Shown in pieces: positions 1-8,694 of a DNA stretch of 64,000 nt. The stretch comes from Enterococcus durans NBRC 100479 = LMG 10746 (GTDB lineage: Bacteria > Bacillota > Bacilli > Lactobacillales > Enterococcaceae). Every line of letters begins with the position of its first letter. Positions within the stretch are counted from its first letter, which is position 1. The notes beneath the pieces were generated by a model that worked only from the letters and a program-made list of their open reading frames with translations, did no database searches and had not been told where the DNA came from. The position numbers and the translations under genes are program-made. The stretch lies in NCBI RefSeq assembly GCF_001544215.1, contig NZ_BCQB01000004.1, positions 1-64,000 of the forward strand. Direction: 5' to 3'.

Positions 1-650
1 ATAATTAAAAAGATTTCTATTTTCTTTTTCCGATAAAATTGAATAATTAAAGCAATTATAATCATTACCATAGTCATAGCTACAGAAAGAACATGAGTGT
101 AAATTAATAAAGTCATGCTAATCGCCAGCATAACCCAAGATTCTTTTTTTGAGTCGTAAAGCTTTATAAACCCGAGTAAAATAAGAGGAAGTATTGACAT
201 TGCGAGTAATTCCCCCATTGCCCCTCGAAGAAATATTTCTACACTCCTAAAAGAAGATGTTGTATATATAATAGCGAAAAAGGAGCTAGTAACATGTTTT
301 TTGGTAATTTCATACATTACATAATGACATATAAATAGAGTAATGAGCGTAACAATATAAAGAAAAAGGTTATAGCCTATTGCTAAATTAGTAAACTTGA
401 TCAATAAAAATAAAGGATATAGAGTTAACCATGGGTAAAAATTATTTACTTGCATGCCATATGATCTAAACGTTTCAAAATTAATAGGGGAGCTAAAAAT
501 AGATTCTAAACTTAACGCACGATTAATGTGAAATGCCGTATCATAAAAGCCAAATATTTCCATGTTTTTAAATGCTGGAAATAAATATAACAAACTAACA
601 AATGCATAAACTATAAATATTTTTACAAAAAATTTTTTTTTCAAATTCAT
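1..650 (-). CDS. Multi-spanning membrane protein, YfhO/GT-C-like, incomplete at 3' end
   Basis: The reading frame is open from an ATG at 648-650, preceded by a good ribosome-binding site (AGGTGG, 653-658), to the edge of the window, giving about 216 residues without a stop. The N-terminus has a hydrophobic anchor (FVKIFIVYAFVSLLYLFPAF) followed by a short outside loop with a YDTAFH element and then several more hydrophobic helices. This layout, with an acidic/aromatic loop after helix 1, resembles large integral-membrane GT-C-type or YfhO-like proteins of polysaccharide loci. It lies just past the insertion-sequence remnant and is probably another part of the variable surface-polysaccharide region. 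The function is inferred only from layout. Confidence 0.6.
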   Translation of the reverse strand, partial: MNLKKKFFVKIFIVYAFVSLLYLFPAFKNMEIFGFYDTAFHINRALSLESIFSSPINFETFRSYGMQVNNFYPWLTLYPLFLLIKFTNLAIGYNLFLYIVTLITLFICHYVMYEITKKHVTSSFFAIIYTTSSFRSVEIFLRGAMGELLAMSILPLILLGFIKLYDSKKESWVMLAISMTLLIYTHVLSVAMTMVMIIIALIIQFYRKKKIEIFLI

Positions 651-811
651 ATACCACCTCATGTTTTTTTATATTACATATAGTATCATTTATTTTTTTA
701 AAACACTAGATTAGTCACTATATAAATTGTGATTAATTTTATTATTAATAAAATATTTTTTATATTACAAAAGTAGTGTTTCAAAGTTAGTAGAGAAAAT
801 GTAGTTATATA

Positions 812-1080
812 TTTAAATTTTTACCAGAAAGAAATGAACACCTTCAATTATCTAAATCTCGAAAATGGTTAGATGTAATCATCAGGAAAAACAATCTTAA
901 ACGAATTACTATTCATGGTCTTAGACACACACATGCTAGCTTGCTTTTAGCAAGCTAGTGCAAATATTAAAGATGTGTAAGAGCGTTTAGGCCACTCTTC
1001 TATTCAAATCATTATGGATTTATATATTCATATTACAGACAAAAGAAAAGAAGAAACCGCAGCGCAATTCGCAAAATATA
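812..1080 (+). pseudogene. Tyrosine recombinase (integrase) C-terminal remnant
   Basis: Only the C-terminal catalytic part survives. The first frame reads through HGLRHTHASLL at about 914-946, which carries the Arg box HxLRHTHA of tyrosine recombinases. The frame then shifts by one base at 949-958 and continues as ANIKDV, a stop (TAA, 978-980, where CAA for Gln is expected), then ERLGHSS and a degenerate stretch in place of the usual TYxH active-site tyrosine motif (here DLYIHIT). It ends at the insertion-sequence end at 1081. The N-terminal core and any promoter are absent. It is a dead fragment left from an older mobile element. Confidence 0.8.
936..958. repeat. Perfect 10-bp inverted repeat inside the integrase remnant
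   Basis: CTAGCTTGCT (936-945) and AGCAAGCTAG (949-958) are exact reverse complements separated by TTT. The integrase frameshift falls inside the right arm. Confidence 0.85.
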
Positions 1081-1094
1081 GGCTCTATAATTTA

Positions 1095-1140
1095 TGGGAC
1101 TGATGAATCAAAATTGATTCTTCAGTCCCATTGTTATTTT
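1095..1140 (+). terminator. Hairpin just inside the left insertion-sequence end
   Basis: Arms 1095-1111 and 1114-1130 pair over 17 positions with one mismatch and are followed by a T-rich tract (1131-1140). It could block transcription entering the element from outside. Confidence 0.55.
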
Positions 1141-1146
1141 AGGTAT

Positions 1147-2013
1147 ATGATTCATACATTGAAAGAGTTGAAAAACTATCTTCCGAAGCCGTCAAAAAGG
1201 ACCCTGCCAAAAGTATTGATGGTGGATGAATTTCGTTCGCATGCTTCGATTGAGGATAAAATGAGCTTTATTTGTGCGGATGGCGAGACAGGAAAACTCA
1301 TGGATATTTTGCCTACACGTAAATTACCGCGATTAACACACTATTTTAGTCGATGTACGAATCCTGAAGCTGTGGAATACTTAGTGACAGATATGAACAC
1401 TGCCTATTTTCAATTGACAAAACGTGTCTTACCGAATGCGAAAGTCGTCATTGATCGTTTTCACATCATCAAACATCTGAATCAGGCATTCAATGATTTT
1501 CGTGTACAAGAAATGAAAAGATTACACCAGTTAGGGCAACGGAGAGAAGCTGAGAAAGTGAAAAAGAACTGGCGTTTTCTTCTAAAAAAACGTCAAAAAA
1601 TCAATCACTATGATTACAAAACATGGCGCAGTTTTCGTGCACCTAAATACCCGCTACTCACTGAAGCAATGATGATCGATCGATTACTGGCATTTTCAAC
1701 GCCTTTAAAGGAAGCCTACACTTTTTTCCATGAGCTGACCGAAGCCTTTCGAGACAAAGAACCTGACTTATTTTTTACCTTATTAAAAAATCTTCCTAAA
1801 ACGCTTGATGCCCAATTTCGCACGAAACTTCAGAACCTTTTAACGCATGAGGAAGGCATTTACAATGCTATGATTTTCCCTTATTCTAATGGCAAAATTG
1901 AGGCCAAGAATACGCATATCAAGACACTAAAACGATTATCTTACGGATTTAAATCATTTGAGAACATGAAAATCAGGATTTTTTTGATCAATCAATTGAT
2001 TCAAGTGAAATAA
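1147..2013 (+). pseudogene. ISL3-family DDE transposase, N-terminally truncated
   Basis: About 288 residues of the catalytic part remain. DDE-type residues are visible: D in VDEF (about residue 28), D in VIDRFH (about residue 101), and E in GKIEAKNTH near the C-terminus. The N-terminal zinc-binding/HTH part, about 130 residues in intact relatives, is missing. The first ATG (1147) has no convincing ribosome-binding site, and an upstream TTG in the same frame lies inside the terminator hairpin, so neither is likely to be a real start. It should be inactive. Confidence 0.8.
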
Positions 2014-2018
2014 CAAAA

Positions 2019-2057
2019 AAATCTGAGACAGAAGGTTAGTCCTTCTATCCCAGATTT
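2019..2057 (+). terminator. Terminator after the transposase
   Basis: AAATCTGAGACAGAAGG and CCTTCTATCCCAGATTT form a 17-bp stem with two mismatches, six bases after the transposase stop. Confidence 0.6.
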
Positions 2058-2083
2058 CATTTTACAAGACTCATCAGTCCTTA

Positions 2084-2132
2084 TTGACAAAGAGCCAGAT
2101 TTCTCTTTACCAACATCATTTGACAAAGAGCC
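2084..2132. repeat. Two direct copies of the ISL3-type end TTGACAAAGAGCC
   Basis: Exact copies lie at 2084-2096 and 2120-2132, 36 bp apart and in the same orientation. The first is the right end of the remnant at 1081-2096. The second suggests the end of another, now lost, copy of the same element. Confidence 0.7.
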
Positions 2133-2160
2133 TGAATTTACCCTCTAATCTTAGTATGTT

Positions 2161-3108
2161 TTAATTGATTTCAGTTTTCAAATAATTAGTCATTCCACTT
2201 AAAATACCATATTTCGGTTGATAGCCAATTGACTGGATCTTAGTAATATCTGCTAGAGAGTCATGGATATCGCCCGAACGCTCTTCTTTGTATTCAAGTG
2301 TCAATTCTACACCGAGAATTTCATTGATTGCATTAATCAATTCCAAAAGTGTGGTTGCTTTACCCGTTCCAACATTGAATTGTTTCCCCAGTGCAGCTTC
2401 CTCATTCGCAACTAAAAGTAATGCTTGGATTACATCATCTATATAAACAAAATCTCTAGACTGGCTTCCATCACCAAATATCGTAAATGAAGTTGCTTCT
2501 CCTGCGATTTGTTTCTTATAGCGATCTACGAGAATAGAAATCACACCACTATATGGAGAATTTGGATTTTGATTTGGGCCATAGACATTGAAGAAACGAA
2601 CTGCGCTACCAGGTACATCATATAAATGACAATAATCTAGCACATATTGTTCTGCAGCAAATTTATCAACCGCATAAGGCGTCAATGGGCGAATCACAGA
2701 CTCTTCTTTTTTTGGCAAAGTCGGTTCATCGCCATAAACAGCCGCTGAAGAACTAAATACGATCCGTTTTAAATCATGCTGATACTTACGGATCAATTCT
2801 AAAATCATTAATACACTTTCAAAATTCACACGATGTGTTTCCACCGGTCTAGCAACTGAATCCGCCACACTAGCAACTGCTGCTAAATGAAAGATATAAT
2901 CAAATTTATTAGCTTTCATGATCTCTTCCATCAAGGATTTCTCTGCAACATCCCCCTCAATAAAAGTAATATTTTTTGTCATATCAAGATTTTCTACTTT
3001 TCCCATTGATAAGTCATCAACGACGATTACCACATGTTCTTCTCCTAAATGATTAGCTAAGGTAGAACCAATGAAGCCAGCCCCACCGGTGATAAGATAA
3101 CAGCTCAT
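2161..3108 (-). CDS. NAD-dependent sugar epimerase/dehydratase (GalE-like SDR)
   Basis: A 315-residue extended short-chain dehydrogenase/reductase. The N-terminal Rossmann motif GGAGFIGS is at residues 8-15, the NAD acidic residues are in VDDLS (about 30-34), and the catalytic tyrosine/lysine pair is in YAVDK (about 145-149). Family members of this length usually convert UDP-hexose or UDP-HexNAc at C4. Start: ATG seven bases after GGAGG. It is the last gene of the nonulosonate cassette, 4 bp after the CMP-sugar synthetase gene, so it may supply or modify a sugar for the same repeat unit. Whether it acts on UDP-Glc, UDP-GlcNAc or another nucleotide sugar cannot be read from the sequence. Confidence 0.85.
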   Translation of the reverse strand: MSCYLITGGAGFIGSTLANHLGEEHVVIVVDDLSMGKVENLDMTKNITFIEGDVAEKSLMEEIMKANKFDYIFHLAAVASVADSVARPVETHRVNFESVLMILELIRKYQHDLKRIVFSSSAAVYGDEPTLPKKEESVIRPLTPYAVDKFAAEQYVLDYCHLYDVPGSAVRFFNVYGPNQNPNSPYSGVISILVDRYKKQIAGEATSFTIFGDGSQSRDFVYIDDVIQALLLVANEEAALGKQFNVGTGKATTLLELINAINEILGVELTLEYKEERSGDIHDSLADITKIQSIGYQPKYGILSGMTNYLKTEIN

Positions 3109-3112
3109 CCTT

Positions 3113-3865
3113 TTACCTCCGATATAAATAATTATAGATATCTTGAAGCTCCGAAGAATCTTCTAAAAATTTAGGAAACAAAAATTCTAACCATTTAAAA
3201 TCTTCTTCACTATCAATATCTAAAATTAGATAATCTCTCATTTTTATTATCCCACATTGCCCATCAAAAATATAATTACTTTTTTTTAGAAATTCAGGTT
3301 TAAAAGAATACATTGAGGCATTCATTTCAAAAACTTCAGGTGTCTGTTGCCTAGATGTGTATCTTGATTTATTAACTATAGTAACTTCATTTTCAATTCT
3401 TTTTACCATATTAAAATAGGGATTACGTCTTGCAGAAACAACTGAAAAGTAGACGTCTTTATCTAAATTTTTTAGATGTTCATCTATTAATTCTTCAAGA
3501 TTAGAAACTTCACGTAAAGGTGAAGTCAAATCTAAATCTATAATTAAATCAAATATATTATCTTCTCTTTCTAGTTGTAAGAATGAATCACGTATTACTT
3601 CAATTTTCCCTACAGTATCTGTAGCTAATTCAGGTTTACGTTCTACAATTTTCACAGACGGATTTAACTTAGTCGTCAATTCTACTAACTCATTACTGTC
3701 CGTATTCAAACAAGTCGTGCAATTATGTTCAGGATGTTTTTGTTGATAGATATCTATCATTGCTAAAGCGAAATGGACTAGGGGCTTTCCTGCCAAATAT
3801 TTCAAATTTTTATTTTTAAACCCCTTAGACCCAGCTCTACCACAAATAGTAAATAAAATTTCCAT
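3113..3865 (-). CDS. CMP-nonulosonate (acylneuraminate) cytidylyltransferase, NeuA/LegF type
   Basis: This 250-residue protein carries the N-terminal nucleotide-binding motif GRAGSKGFKNKN (residues 9-20), the form typical of CMP-sialic, CMP-legionaminic and CMP-pseudaminic acid synthetases, and DLDLTSP (about residues 110-116) for metal/CTP binding. It would use CTP to activate the finished nine-carbon acid in the cytoplasm. There is no C-terminal esterase domain as in some longer NeuA proteins. It starts directly after the stop of the upstream oxidoreductase, with GAGGAG in that gene's last codons as ribosome-binding site. Context with NeuB, NeuC and a LegC-type aminotransferase favours a legionaminate-type substrate over sialic acid. 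Confidence 0.88.
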   Translation of the reverse strand: MEILFTICGRAGSKGFKNKNLKYLAGKPLVHFALAMIDIYQQKHPEHNCTTCLNTDSNELVELTTKLNPSVKIVERKPELATDTVGKIEVIRDSFLQLEREDNIFDLIIDLDLTSPLREVSNLEELIDEHLKNLDKDVYFSVVSARRNPYFNMVKRIENEVTIVNKSRYTSRQQTPEVFEMNASMYSFKPEFLKKSNYIFDGQCGIIKMRDYLILDIDSEEDFKWLEFLFPKFLEDSSELQDIYNYLYRR

Positions 3866-4774
3866 TTATTTCTCCTCAGCTATTTTCAATACTTCGTTTG
3901 CATGATATAAATCATTCCAGTTTTCTTTGCCTGTTACTACGTTTTCAAAGAAATATTTCAACTCCTTCTCATACATATCATTAGCAGATTCAGGCATTTC
4001 TTTAACAATGTTTTCTTTAAAACTTATTTTATTATTTAATAAGTCAACATTGATACATTCATCTAAAGTAAACAATTGAAATTTTCTTGTAGGAACTCTT
4101 CCAAAATAATCTAAATGAATTTCTATAATTTTATCATCGTATCTCAATATATATGTTGCTAAATCATTACTGTTAATTTCAAGATTCGAATATTTACCAA
4201 ACTGTTTTTTTACTGATTTAGGGAAACCAAATAGGTTTATAATATAATCCAATTCATGTATACAGTCTAATTCCACTCCTCCCCCCATAGATTTAAAGGC
4301 AGAATAATTATTTCTATAATCAGTACCTTTTCTCCAATCAGGAAGATAAGTAGAACAAATAGCTCTTACAGAATATACTTTTTTACTTTGAATACTATTA
4401 CGAACAACTTCCATGATATTTTTATACCTAAGTGGAGCAGCAACATAAATATTTTTGTAATCATAATTATATTGAGTAAGATCAATACTCTCAGAAAAAG
4501 CAGGTTTTTCTAAAAATATGTAATCAACTTTTTCAACAATTACATTTAGTGTTTCCAGATGCTTAAAAGTCGGATTTGTAATAAAAGCTATATCATAATG
4601 TGTATCCAAATCGTCTCTATTTTGAATATACGTTATTTCTTCAAACTCTTTTTTTCCACTGCTACTATAAGCTGTTATATCAAAATTAATAGAATTCTTT
4701 TTTCCATAGCTTATTAGATTTTTTAGATGTCTCTTTCCAATTGACCCTAACCCAAAAAAAATTACTTTCATCAT
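3866..4774 (-). CDS. Gfo/Idh/MocA family oxidoreductase, canonical copy
   Basis: A 302-residue NAD(P)-dependent sugar oxidoreductase. The Rossmann motif GLGSIGKRH is at residues 8-16, the EKP motif whose lysine is catalytic in the family at about residues 91-93, and a conserved histidine in CIHELDYI at about residues 171-178. It is paralogous to the gene immediately upstream: both share the LPDW...DYRN segment in the C-terminal half. The start codon overlaps the neighbour's stop (TAATG). Its place between the aminotransferase and the CMP-synthetase points to a redox or epimerisation step on the nonulosonic acid or a precursor. The exact substrate is unknown. Confidence 0.85.
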   Translation of the reverse strand: MMKVIFFGLGSIGKRHLKNLISYGKKNSINFDITAYSSSGKKEFEEITYIQNRDDLDTHYDIAFITNPTFKHLETLNVIVEKVDYIFLEKPAFSESIDLTQYNYDYKNIYVAAPLRYKNIMEVVRNSIQSKKVYSVRAICSTYLPDWRKGTDYRNNYSAFKSMGGGVELDCIHELDYIINLFGFPKSVKKQFGKYSNLEINSNDLATYILRYDDKIIEIHLDYFGRVPTRKFQLFTLDECINVDLLNNKISFKENIVKEMPESANDMYEKELKYFFENVVTGKENWNDLYHANEVLKIAEEK

Positions 4775-5751
4775 TAATTTACCTCAATGTCGTTAATTAA
4801 GTTAATAATATACTTATCTTTTTCAAAAGTATATTGGGGTTCCAATTTCTTTTCCAAAAGCGTGAAAAATTCTTTAATCTCCTCTAAATATGCATCTTCA
4901 ATAATAGTATGTGAATAATTATTATCATGCATAACCTCATCGTACAATTGAATATCTGTCATACTAGAAGTTTCTTCATTCCATGAAAATAGAGAATCCG
5001 GATTACCTTCCCATTCTATTAAAATCTTTTCACCAATTATAGTTAAATTTCTTTTAGCTACTCTTGAAACAACATCTACACTTAAAGTTCCAACTATACC
5101 AGTTTCATGCTCAATAATAAGAGTGAAACTATCCGAATAATCAATATCAAGATTGGATAATTTCTGGGTCATTACAGTAAACGATTTAACTTTCCCAAAT
5201 GTATCTATAATCCAAGGTAATTCAATAGCGAATATTTCTCTACACCCATTAGTTTTTTTGTTTGAAACAAAAAAATTGCGATAATCTTCCCAAGGATGCC
5301 AGTCGGGTAAATACTGTCCTACATGGTATTGATAAGAAATTTTTTTATTATGCGTCACTTTAGACTTAATGTATTGAATCTCTTTTCTCTTCAAAAATGT
5401 AGAAGATAGATAAAGTAATCTATCTTTCTTTTTAGCTACTTCGATTATTTCATCATAATATTCATTTAATAAATTGATTTCCGTAAAGATATTACAATCT
5501 AGATTTAAAGCCTCTTTTATAATAAATTCATGGGTTATAGGGGATGTACAAACAAAAACTGAATTTATTTCAAACAAATTTTTTGCCTCTGTTAGACTAT
5601 TATAAGTTGGTATTCCAAATTCCTTTTCAACTTCTTTTCGTCTCGCCTCATTAGTATCAACACCACATAGTAAAATATCATTAAAGTGTTCTTGAATGAG
5701 TCTAAGTCTTCTTTTCCCCATGGAACCTAAACCAATAATTCCTATGTTCAT
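4774..5751 (-). CDS. Gfo/Idh/MocA family protein lacking the usual catalytic residues
   Basis: At 325 residues, this paralogue of the downstream gene keeps the dinucleotide-binding motif GLGSMGKRR (residues 7-15) and the LPDW...DYRN segment. Two positions expected to be catalytic are changed. The EKP motif reads TEINL (about residues 91-95), so the lysine is gone. The region aligned with CIHELDYI of the partner reads FAIELPWI, so the histidine is gone too. It starts with ATG after AGTAGGTG. Either it has a different chemistry, or it acts as a regulatory or structural partner in a heteromer with the downstream copy. Confidence 0.82.
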   Translation of the reverse strand: MNIGIIGLGSMGKRRLRLIQEHFNDILLCGVDTNEARRKEVEKEFGIPTYNSLTEAKNLFEINSVFVCTSPITHEFIIKEALNLDCNIFTEINLLNEYYDEIIEVAKKKDRLLYLSSTFLKRKEIQYIKSKVTHNKKISYQYHVGQYLPDWHPWEDYRNFFVSNKKTNGCREIFAIELPWIIDTFGKVKSFTVMTQKLSNLDIDYSDSFTLIIEHETGIVGTLSVDVVSRVAKRNLTIIGEKILIEWEGNPDSLFSWNEETSSMTDIQLYDEVMHDNNYSHTIIEDAYLEEIKEFFTLLEKKLEPQYTFEKDKYIINLINDIEVN

Positions 5752-5763
5752 AAAATATCACAC

Positions 5764-6906
5764 CTACTTGAATATTTTTTTAAACTCATCAATAACAAAT
5801 TCTTGTTCACTATCTGTCATATTACTTCCAGAAGGTAAGCATAAGCCGCTATTAAATAACTTTTCTGACACACTAAGATTATTATCATGGTAATACATTT
5901 TTACCCCTTGAAATACTGGTTGCAAATGTAGTGGTTTCCACAAAGCTCTTGTTTCAATGTTTTTTTCATTTAGTTTATTTATTACGTTAACTACTTGATC
6001 AATAGAATTGTAATCATTGATTGTTAAAGTAGACAACCAGCGATTTGGCACCATGCCATCCACTTCTGGCATCATTTCAATTCTATCAATTCCAGAAAAA
6101 GCTTCCTTATATCGATTGAAAATTTCTCTTCGTTTAGCTACTCTATCATTCAATACTTCCATTTGTCCACGTCCGATACCGGCAGAAATATTGCTTAGAC
6201 GGTAATTATAACCTATTTCGCTATGTTGATAATACGGTGCTTGATCTCTTGCTTGTGTTGCTAAAAATCTTGAATGCTCAACATATTTTTTATCACTAGA
6301 CACTAGAGCTCCTCCACCTGAGGTTGTGATGATCTTATTACCGTTAAATGAATAGATCCCAATTGTCCCAAATAAGCCTGACGAAATTCCCTTATAAGTA
6401 GAACCTAACGATTCCGCTGCATCTTCTATCACTGGAACATTAAATTGGTTTGCAATAGCTAAAATTCGTTCATAATCAGCCATTTGACCATATAAATTCA
6501 CTACGATGATTGCCTTAGGTAATTGGTTGTTTCTTTCAGCTTCTTCTAATGCGCTCTCTAGTGCAACAGGGCTCATATTCCATGTATTAGGTTCTGAGTC
6601 AATGAACACTGGTACAGCCCCTTGATATAAAATAGGATTTACTGTAGCTATAAAAGTAAATGAAGGAGCAAAGACAATATCGTTTTTTCCAACATTAAGC
6701 AGTCTTAAGGCAAGATGTATGGCAGCTGTACCTGAACTTAACGCAGAAGCTCCGCCCTTAGAACCAGTATATTTTGTAATACTTTCTTCAAATTTATCCA
6801 CATTTTCACCTAATGGCGCTATCCAATTATCTTTAAAAGCCTTAGCAACATATTTTTCTTCTGTTCCTCCCATATGAGGACTTGATAATAAAATTCTAGA
6901 ATTCAA
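5764..6906 (-). CDS. legC: PLP-dependent sugar aminotransferase (DegT/DnrJ/EryC1), LegC/PglE type
   Basis: A 380-residue type I aminotransferase of nucleotide sugars. The PLP lysine is in FNGNKIITTSGGG (about residue 190 of the mature frame), and the N-terminus reads RILLSSPHMGG...NWIAPLG, as in LegC/PglE-type enzymes that aminate UDP-4-keto-6-deoxy-GlcNAc. I chose the TTG at 6904-6906 because GAAGGA lies eight bases before it and the family's conserved N-terminus begins two codons later. The longer frame back to 6945 would run deep into the preceding gene. It overlaps that gene by 11 bp, so translation is probably coupled. Confidence 0.85.
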   Translation of the reverse strand: MNSRILLSSPHMGGTEEKYVAKAFKDNWIAPLGENVDKFEESITKYTGSKGGASALSSGTAAIHLALRLLNVGKNDIVFAPSFTFIATVNPILYQGAVPVFIDSEPNTWNMSPVALESALEEAERNNQLPKAIIVVNLYGQMADYERILAIANQFNVPVIEDAAESLGSTYKGISSGLFGTIGIYSFNGNKIITTSGGGALVSSDKKYVEHSRFLATQARDQAPYYQHSEIGYNYRLSNISAGIGRGQMEVLNDRVAKRREIFNRYKEAFSGIDRIEMMPEVDGMVPNRWLSTLTINDYNSIDQVVNVINKLNEKNIETRALWKPLHLQPVFQGVKMYYHDNNLSVSEKLFNSGLCLPSGSNMTDSEQEFVIDEFKKIFK

Positions 6907-7573
6907 AATTAATTCCTTCTTTCTTAATTTTAGCTGGATTGCCATAAGCTAAGGAATGTGAGGGAATATCCTTAACAATAGTGCTCCCTGCGCCTATCAT
7001 ACACCAAGATCCAATTTTCTTCATCTGGATACATTGAGAACCAATTCCTATTTGAGTTCCTACACCTACATGTACTCCACCCGCTAAGCATACACCTGGA
7101 GATAAATGAACATAGTTATTAATTCTACAATCATGCTCAACAATGCTACCTGTGTTTATTATAGCATGCTCTCCAATTACAGCACCTGGGTTAATTACAG
7201 AATTCGCAAAAATAACAGTTCCATAACCAATTGAAATTTCTTTTGCCACTATAGCACTTGGATGAACAGCTATTCCATATTGCTCACTTGGCATATTCAA
7301 TTTTTTTATAATCTTTTTTCTTACTACACAGTCACCAATAGCTACAATAAATTTATAGATTTTTTTTTTGCTATCCGCCCAGCTATTCAATTCGTTTATT
7401 TTCCCAAGATATTTCAGATCTTGCATTTTATTTTGCTTATCATCAAAAAATCCATATATTAACTTATTTTCTAATCTTAAGGTTTCAATAATGACTTTTG
7501 CGTGTCCGCCAGCCCCAATAATAATATATGGATCACTAGTATATTTTAATAAGCTATTTGTTTTTGAATCCAC
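6896..7573 (-). CDS. Sugar acetyltransferase, NeuD/PglD/LegH type
   Basis: This 225-residue protein has an N-terminal Rossmann-like half beginning YIIIGAGGHAKVII (residues 16-29) and a C-terminal left-handed beta-helix of hexapeptide repeats, the layout of NeuD/PglD acyltransferases. The catalytic histidine is likely in NTGSIVEHDCRI (about residues 141-152). It would N-acetylate the 4-amino-6-deoxy sugar made by the adjacent aminotransferase. The GTG start at 7573 lies inside the 3' end of the neuC-type gene, a 28-bp overlap, with GGGGAAGA as ribosome-binding site. Confidence 0.85.
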   Translation of the reverse strand: MDSKTNSLLKYTSDPYIIIGAGGHAKVIIETLRLENKLIYGFFDDKQNKMQDLKYLGKINELNSWADSKKKIYKFIVAIGDCVVRKKIIKKLNMPSEQYGIAVHPSAIVAKEISIGYGTVIFANSVINPGAVIGEHAIINTGSIVEHDCRINNYVHLSPGVCLAGGVHVGVGTQIGIGSQCIQMKKIGSWCMIGAGSTIVKDIPSHSLAYGNPAKIKKEGINFEF

Positions 7574-8694
7574 TTAATATCTTCCCCATCATTCAATATT
7601 TGATTCAATGTTTTTGTTATTCTTCTAGAACTGTTGCCGTCACCGTAGATGTTCTTAACATTTTTCAAGCTTTTTATAAACTGAGGATCTTGTATTTTAT
7701 TCAAAGCAGTTTCAATTTCATTTTCATTTAGATTTGCATTTATAATATTTTTAGATTGTTCTCGTCCATTTTGTCTGGTTCCTAAATTTATTACTGGTAT
7801 TTTGAATGATGCAGCTTCAATTATCCCAGAAGAAGAATTTCCGATCATAAATTTGCACTCTTTTAATATAGTCAGGTATTCCTCCGGCTCTAAATTCGTA
7901 ATATAAATAATATCCGTTTTTAAATATTTCTGGTACATTTTTCTGATAATTTCGCTGCCAGCATCACTATTAGGTAAAATGCAAATAATTGGTTGAGATT
8001 GTTGTTCCATTGAATTGATCAAAGCTAAAACTTGTTTTTCTATATTTTCTAGTTCGGTTACAACTGGATGAAATACTTGCAAAACGTATTTTTTCTTTTC
8101 AAATTTTAGATGATATTTTTCTTTTATATCTCTAAAACTAGGTAATCTATTATTTAAAATAGTATCTATTCTAGGAGCTCCGACGGAAAAAACTCTCCAA
8201 GAATCTTCCCCCATTTTTATTAAACGCTCTTTGCTTTTTTCCGTAGCAGCAAAATGAACAGATGCTATTTTCGTTATGGCATGTCTTATTGATTCATCTA
8301 CAGTACCAGACACTTCGCCTCCGTGAATATGTGCTGTTTTGATTCCAAGATACAAACAAGCTATCGCAGCTGCCAACATTTCTCCTCTATCCCCTAGTAA
8401 TAATACAAAATCAGGGCTAGTTTGTTCAAATATATTTGTGAAACCATTTATCTCTAATGCCACAGACCGAGCCATGTTTCCCTTATTGTTCTCTAAAAAC
8501 AAACTTTGGACTTCTCCACTAATTCTAAATCCGTCAGCTAAGATCAATTCTTTAGTAAATCCATATTTATGGGATAAATGCATTCCAGAAATAACAAATG
8601 ATACATCCCAATTATCTTGTAGTAAATTCTCAGCAACAGGTTTATATATTCCATAATCAGCTCGTGTTCCACTTACTATAAGTATTTTTTTCAT
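7546..8694 (-). CDS. neuC: UDP-N-acetyl sugar 2-epimerase, hydrolysing (NeuC/LegG)
   Basis: A 382-residue GT-B-fold enzyme that would release UDP and invert C2, giving a free ManNAc-type or 2,4-diacetamido-mannose-type sugar for the NeuB step. Recognised from SGTRADYG at residues 8-15, LLGDRGE (about 97-103), HGGEVSGTVDESIRHA (about 125-140), and the UDP-binding GNSSSGIIEA near residue 287. The length fits the hydrolysing class. Start and upstream stop overlap as ATGA (8691-8694), so it is translationally coupled to neuB. Confidence 0.92.
   Translation of the reverse strand: MKKILIVSGTRADYGIYKPVAENLLQDNWDVSFVISGMHLSHKYGFTKELILADGFRISGEVQSLFLENNKGNMARSVALEINGFTNIFEQTSPDFVLLLGDRGEMLAAAIACLYLGIKTAHIHGGEVSGTVDESIRHAITKIASVHFAATEKSKERLIKMGEDSWRVFSVGAPRIDTILNNRLPSFRDIKEKYHLKFEKKKYVLQVFHPVVTELENIEKQVLALINSMEQQSQPIICILPNSDAGSEIIRKMYQKYLKTDIIYITNLEPEEYLTILKECKFMIGNSSSGIIEAASFKIPVINLGTRQNGREQSKNIINANLNENEIETALNKIQDPQFIKSLKNVKNIYGDGNSSRRITKTLNQILNDGEDIKWIQKQIAY

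Larger units (their letters stand above)
1081..2096 (+). mobile_element. Internally deleted ISL3-family insertion sequence
   Basis: The left end (1081-1106) and the reverse complement of the right end (2071-2096) both begin GGCTCT and, after exactly ten variable bases, carry GGACTGATGA. This marks the two terminal inverted repeats. The right end GGCTCTTTGTCAA is a typical ISL3-type terminus. Between them lies a transposase lacking its N-terminal third. The 1016-bp length is shorter than the about 1.4 kb usual for the family. No 8-bp target duplication is visible in the flanks (AAAATATA before, AGATTTCT after), so the copy is old or rearranged. Confidence 0.7.

Noticed and set aside
936-958. 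Possible transcription terminator
   Set aside because: The palindrome has no T run and lies within a decayed gene. A mutational origin explains it better.
1081-1103. Natural C-terminus of the integrase
   Set aside because: The frame does continue to a stop at 1103, but the bases match the opposite insertion-sequence end, so they belong to the element.
812-2132. Possible active integrative element or prophage
   Set aside because: Only an integrase fragment and IS remnants are present. No other phage or conjugation genes, attachment sites or intact recombinase are seen.
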